A stretch of DNA of 7,636 bases from an uncultured Bacteroidales bacterium (GTDB lineage: Bacteria > Bacteroidota > Bacteroidia > Bacteroidales > P3). Below the pieces are notes generated by a model that saw nothing but the letters and a program-made list of their open reading frames with translations, was not told the origin of the DNA and searched no databases. Location of the stretch: positions 1 through 7,636 of the forward strand of contig CAMWVZ010000045.1 of assembly GCA_947177845.1 (NCBI GenBank). The letters run 5' to 3'. Made by a program: the position numbers and the translations under genes. Shown piece after piece: positions 7,080 to 7,636 of this stretch; within the stretch, counting starts at the first letter, position 1; each line of letters opens with the position of its first letter.

Positions 7080-7507
7080 ATTCTGGGTTTTTCGTTATCC
7101 AACATCTGCATATAGGTCTGCAAAATCAACACCGCACTCATGCTGTCCACCAAGGCCTTGTCCTGCCGCTGTTTCTTGCGCAGCCCCATGTCGAGCATAC
7201 TCTGATGCGCGATTTTGGAGGTGAACCTTTCGTCCACCCGCACCAAGGGGAGGTTCGGGTAGGCTTTGCGGAAGCGGTTGACGAAAGGGGTGATGTAGCG
7301 TTCGCTCTCCGAGGGGGTGTTGTCCATTTGCCGGGGCTCGCCCACCACCACACAGTCCACATCTTCCTTGGCGAAATAGTCCTTCAGATAATCCCACAGC
7401 TCCGCCGCCGGCACCGTGGCCAAAGCCGTGGCGATAATGCGCAGGGGGTCGGTCACGGCTACCCCGCAACGCTTCCGTCCATAGTCTATCGCCAAAATTC
7501 TCGCCAT
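7076..7507 (-). CDS. ruvX: RuvX/YqgF family RNase H-fold nuclease (pre-16S rRNA nuclease or Holliday junction resolvase-like)
   Basis: 143 residues, complete and of normal length. RNase H-like fold with the acidic catalytic set of the family: Asp8 in ILAIDYGRKRCGVAVTDP (4-21), Glu93 in VRVDERFTSKIA (89-100), and Asp116/Asp121 in QDKALVDSMSAVLIL (115-129). The strand-two motif reads VVVGEPRQMDN (53-63), where many homologues have GLP; GEP is, from memory, common in Bacteroidota. Homologues process the 5' end of 16S rRNA in E. coli and were first annotated as Holliday junction resolvases, so either role is possible. The ATG at 7507 begins the conserved MARILAIDYG with only an A-rich leader. It is the first gene of the run and overlaps def by 4 bp. 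Confidence 0.95.
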   Translation of the reverse strand: MARILAIDYGRKRCGVAVTDPLRIIATALATVPAAELWDYLKDYFAKEDVDCVVVGEPRQMDNTPSESERYITPFVNRFRKAYPNLPLVRVDERFTSKIAHQSMLDMGLRKKQRQDKALVDSMSAVLILQTYMQMLDNEKPRI

Positions 7508-7578
7508 TTCGCTTTCTGTTTTCGCCTTTGCTCCCGTTGGGTTGGTTTAAGGCATGATGCGCGAATTTAAAGTAAAAT

Positions 7579-7604
7579 CCCAGCCCTTTTCACGCCCCCT
7601 CCCC
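7579..7604 (-). other. Four G-tracts in the operon leader, possible G-quadruplex
   Basis: Read on the coding (minus) strand, the order is GGGG, one base, GGGGG, eight bases, GGG, two bases, GGG. This meets a relaxed quadruplex pattern; one loop is a base longer than the strict limit of seven. It lies about 70 bases before the ruvX start, next to an AT-rich patch (7565-7578). Whether it folds or is even transcribed cannot be told from sequence. Confidence 0.35.
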
Positions 7605-7617
7605 AAGTTTCCAACTT
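7605..7617. repeat. Short inverted repeat AAGTT-TCC-AACTT
   Basis: Perfect 5-base arms around a 3-base centre, directly next to the G-tracts. It could be an operator half-site pair or the top of a weak hairpin (CCC at 7602-7604 can pair with GGG at 7620-7622 across a small bulge). It lacks a U-tract, so it is not a convincing terminator. An arm this short may be chance. Confidence 0.3.
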
Positions 7618-7636
7618 TCGGGTGTTGATTTTGACA

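Larger units (their letters stand above)
7508..7636. other. Non-coding region upstream of the operon
   Basis: 129 bases before ruvX, cut by the window edge. It should contain the operon leader and possibly its promoter, but no good Bacteroidota promoter (TTTG near -33 and TAnnTTTG near -7) is seen on the minus strand. The nearest -7 resemblance is TACTTTAA at 7574-7567 (four of six consensus bases) and it has no TTTG at the right distance. No RNA gene, riboswitch or small ORF was recognised. A TTGACA sits on the plus strand at the very edge (7631-7636), but the rest of any rightward promoter would be outside the window. Confidence 0.6.

Noticed and set aside
5811..7115. Plus-strand open frame of 434 codons opposite the TPR start and def
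   Set aside because: It runs antisense across def, whose three catalytic motifs are intact, and has no recognisable domain of its own.
7631..7636. TTGACA on the plus strand as a -35 box
   Set aside because: Only six bases at the window edge; no -10 or gene is visible, and Bacteroidota housekeeping promoters do not use this -35 consensus.
1..7636. CRISPR arrays, tRNA or rRNA genes, insertion sequences, phage or defence genes
   Set aside because: None found: no spaced direct repeats, no structural RNA signatures, no transposase or recombinase motifs; nearly all bases are accounted for by six intact genes.

Overview
The window looks like a piece of a Bacteroidota chromosome, probably from the order Bacteroidales. 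The evidence is the type of YggS, Def and RuvX proteins, two exported proteins whose signal peptides end in Ala followed by Gln, A-rich leaders instead of strong Shine-Dalgarno sites, and a plug-poor TonB-receptor-like barrel paired with a very large TPR protein. Base composition is close to even, somewhat high for Bacteroides itself. I cannot name a genus.

All six genes lie on the minus strand and read from right to left: ruvX (7507-7076), def (7079-6513), a 1043-residue periplasmic TPR protein (6506-3375), a 621-residue outer-membrane beta-barrel (3350-1485), a RibF-like FAD synthetase with a shrunken C-terminus (1478-690) and yggS (681-1). The junctions are a 4-bp ATGA overlap, then gaps of 6, 24, 6 and 8 bp. 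No terminator is visible between genes, so this is very probably one operon. The stop codon of yggS is the first three bases of the window, so anything downstream is out of view. The 129 bp upstream of ruvX (7508-7636) is the only real non-coding stretch. It holds an AT-rich patch, a run of G-tracts and a small inverted repeat, but no convincing promoter.

The operon mixes housekeeping with the cell envelope. RuvX (ribosomal RNA maturation or DNA repair), Def (removal of formyl from new proteins), the FAD synthetase homologue and YggS (pyridoxal phosphate balance) are cytoplasmic. The middle pair is exported: a TPR solenoid likely in the periplasm and a barrel in the outer membrane. Their adjacency, matching export signals and the nearly absent plug suggest that they work together, perhaps with the TPR protein serving the barrel from the periplasmic side. 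That pair is the best candidate for a poorly described system here. The second most interesting item is the RibF homologue, which has lost the recognisable riboflavin kinase motifs and has an HLAH in place of the usual HxGH.
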